Positions 32,415 to 32,743 of a stretch of 32,743 bases of DNA are shown one piece after another. Both the position numbers and the translations under genes were made by a program. The first letter of the stretch is position 1, and the number at the start of each line of letters is the position of its first letter. This DNA comes from Blastococcus sp. (lineage in GTDB: Bacteria > Actinomycetota > Actinomycetes > Mycobacteriales > Geodermatophilaceae): the NCBI GenBank assembly GCA_025465355.1, contig JAODNN010000150.1:1-32743 (forward strand). The letters run 5' to 3'. Under the pieces are notes generated by a model that was not told the origin of the DNA, did not search any database, and saw only the letters and a list, made by a program, of their open reading frames with translations.

Positions 32415-32743
32415 ATGCCGAACCAGGTCCCGACCGTGTCCGCCACCGAGCTGCCGAAGGACGCCGTCGTCCTCGACGTCCGTGAGGACGACGAGTGGGC
32501 GCACGGCCACATCGACGGCGCGACCCACATCGCGATGGGCGACGTCCCGGCCCGGCTGGACGACCTGCCCGAGGGCGACCCGCTGTACGTCACCTGCCGC
32601 GGCGGTGGCCGGTCCGCCCGGGTGGCCGCCTGGCTGAACCAGAACGGCTTCGACGCAGTGAACGTCGCCGGCGGCATGGGCGCCTGGGAGGCCGCCGGGC
32701 TCCCGATGGTCAGCGAGACCGGCGAGCCCCCCTTCGTGCGGTA
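32415..32743 (+). CDS. rhodanese-domain protein (3' end at or beyond window edge)
   Basis: The reading frame gives a single rhodanese domain: VVLDVREDDEWAHGHIDGATHIAMG, then the active-site loop YVTCRGGGRSARVA with persulfide cysteine C61, then GMGAWEAAGLPMV. Such proteins carry sulfane sulfur to acceptors such as cyanide or thiols. At least 109 residues are seen and the last two bases (TA) may begin a stop or another codon. ATG 32415 is preferred, with GGAGAG just upstream; ATG 32403 in the same frame is possible. The PH-gene relic lies 23 nt upstream. Confidence 0.85.
   Translation, partial: MPNQVPTVSATELPKDAVVLDVREDDEWAHGHIDGATHIAMGDVPARLDDLPEGDPLYVTCRGGGRSARVAAWLNQNGFDAVNVAGGMGAWEAAGLPMVSETGEPPFVR

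Noticed and set aside
1-32743. CRISPR array, phage, transposase or integrase genes, tRNAs
   Set aside because: No regularly spaced repeats, no recombinase or DDE motifs in any frame with coding character, and no tRNA cloverleaf with a TTCGAATC-like arm was noticed.

Overview
The window is GC-rich (roughly 70% or more), tightly packed bacterial DNA with frequent GTG starts, 4-nt ATGA/GTGA gene overlaps, C/G-ending codons and TAGGGT-type -10 boxes. Together with a complete ergothioneine (egtABCDE) operon, DUF4333, tandem bacterial-PH membrane proteins and leaderless starts, this points to a high-GC actinobacterium. Geodermatophilaceae or a neighbouring family is my best guess; no marker here proves it.

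Layout. The window opens in the 3' end of a 5S rRNA followed by a strong terminator (1-119), so it lies just downstream of an rRNA operon. Next comes a secreted phosphoesterase (384-1496). A purine/ureide region follows (1600-6187): a 29-codon remnant of urease gamma, allantoinase, a small acidic protein on the other strand, allantoicase, a DUF4333 lipoprotein and 8-oxoguanine deaminase. A membrane-anchored SPFH protein (6290-7294) then faces the minus-strand egtA-B-C-D-E operon (12864 down to 7380) across a bidirectional hairpin. A rightward run follows (12948-18189): DUF309 protein, ACT-domain malic enzyme, an Fpg/Nei-type DNA glycosylase carrying an in-frame duplicated repeat, a HAD-like protein and an NCS1 nucleobase permease. 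The permease converges on a minus-strand block (26050 down to 18158): sensor kinase, response regulator, MacB-like ABC ATPase and permease, cytosine deaminase and a NAPE-PLD-like metallo-hydrolase. Beyond it are a zinc-ribbon miniprotein, a translationally coupled saccharopine-dehydrogenase-like/MutL (ASKHA) pair, two coupled bacterial-PH membrane proteins, a two-helix membrane protein, an SRPBCC protein and a rhodanese cut by the window edge.

How the genes may work together. Several products handle nucleobases or oxidative damage: the NCS1 permease (import), cytosine deaminase, 8-oxoguanine deaminase (makes urate), allantoinase and allantoicase (late urate breakdown, releasing urea), a base-excision glycosylase and ergothioneine synthesis. 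Uricase, ureidoglycolate lyase and an intact urease are not in the window. The urease-gamma fragment coupled to allantoinase suggests that urea release was once linked to urease here.

Most notable oddities: the ureA remnant overlapping the allB start; the duplicated palindromic segment inside the DNA glycosylase gene; replacement of the zinc-finger arginine in that glycosylase; an orphan MutL-type reactivase coupled to an oxidoreductase; a 71-nt duplication of the 5' end of a PH-domain gene; and a perfect terminator hairpin lying inside the opposing gene's coding sequence. No phage, transposase, CRISPR array, tRNA or recognisable riboswitch was seen. I did not find a clearly new multi-gene system.
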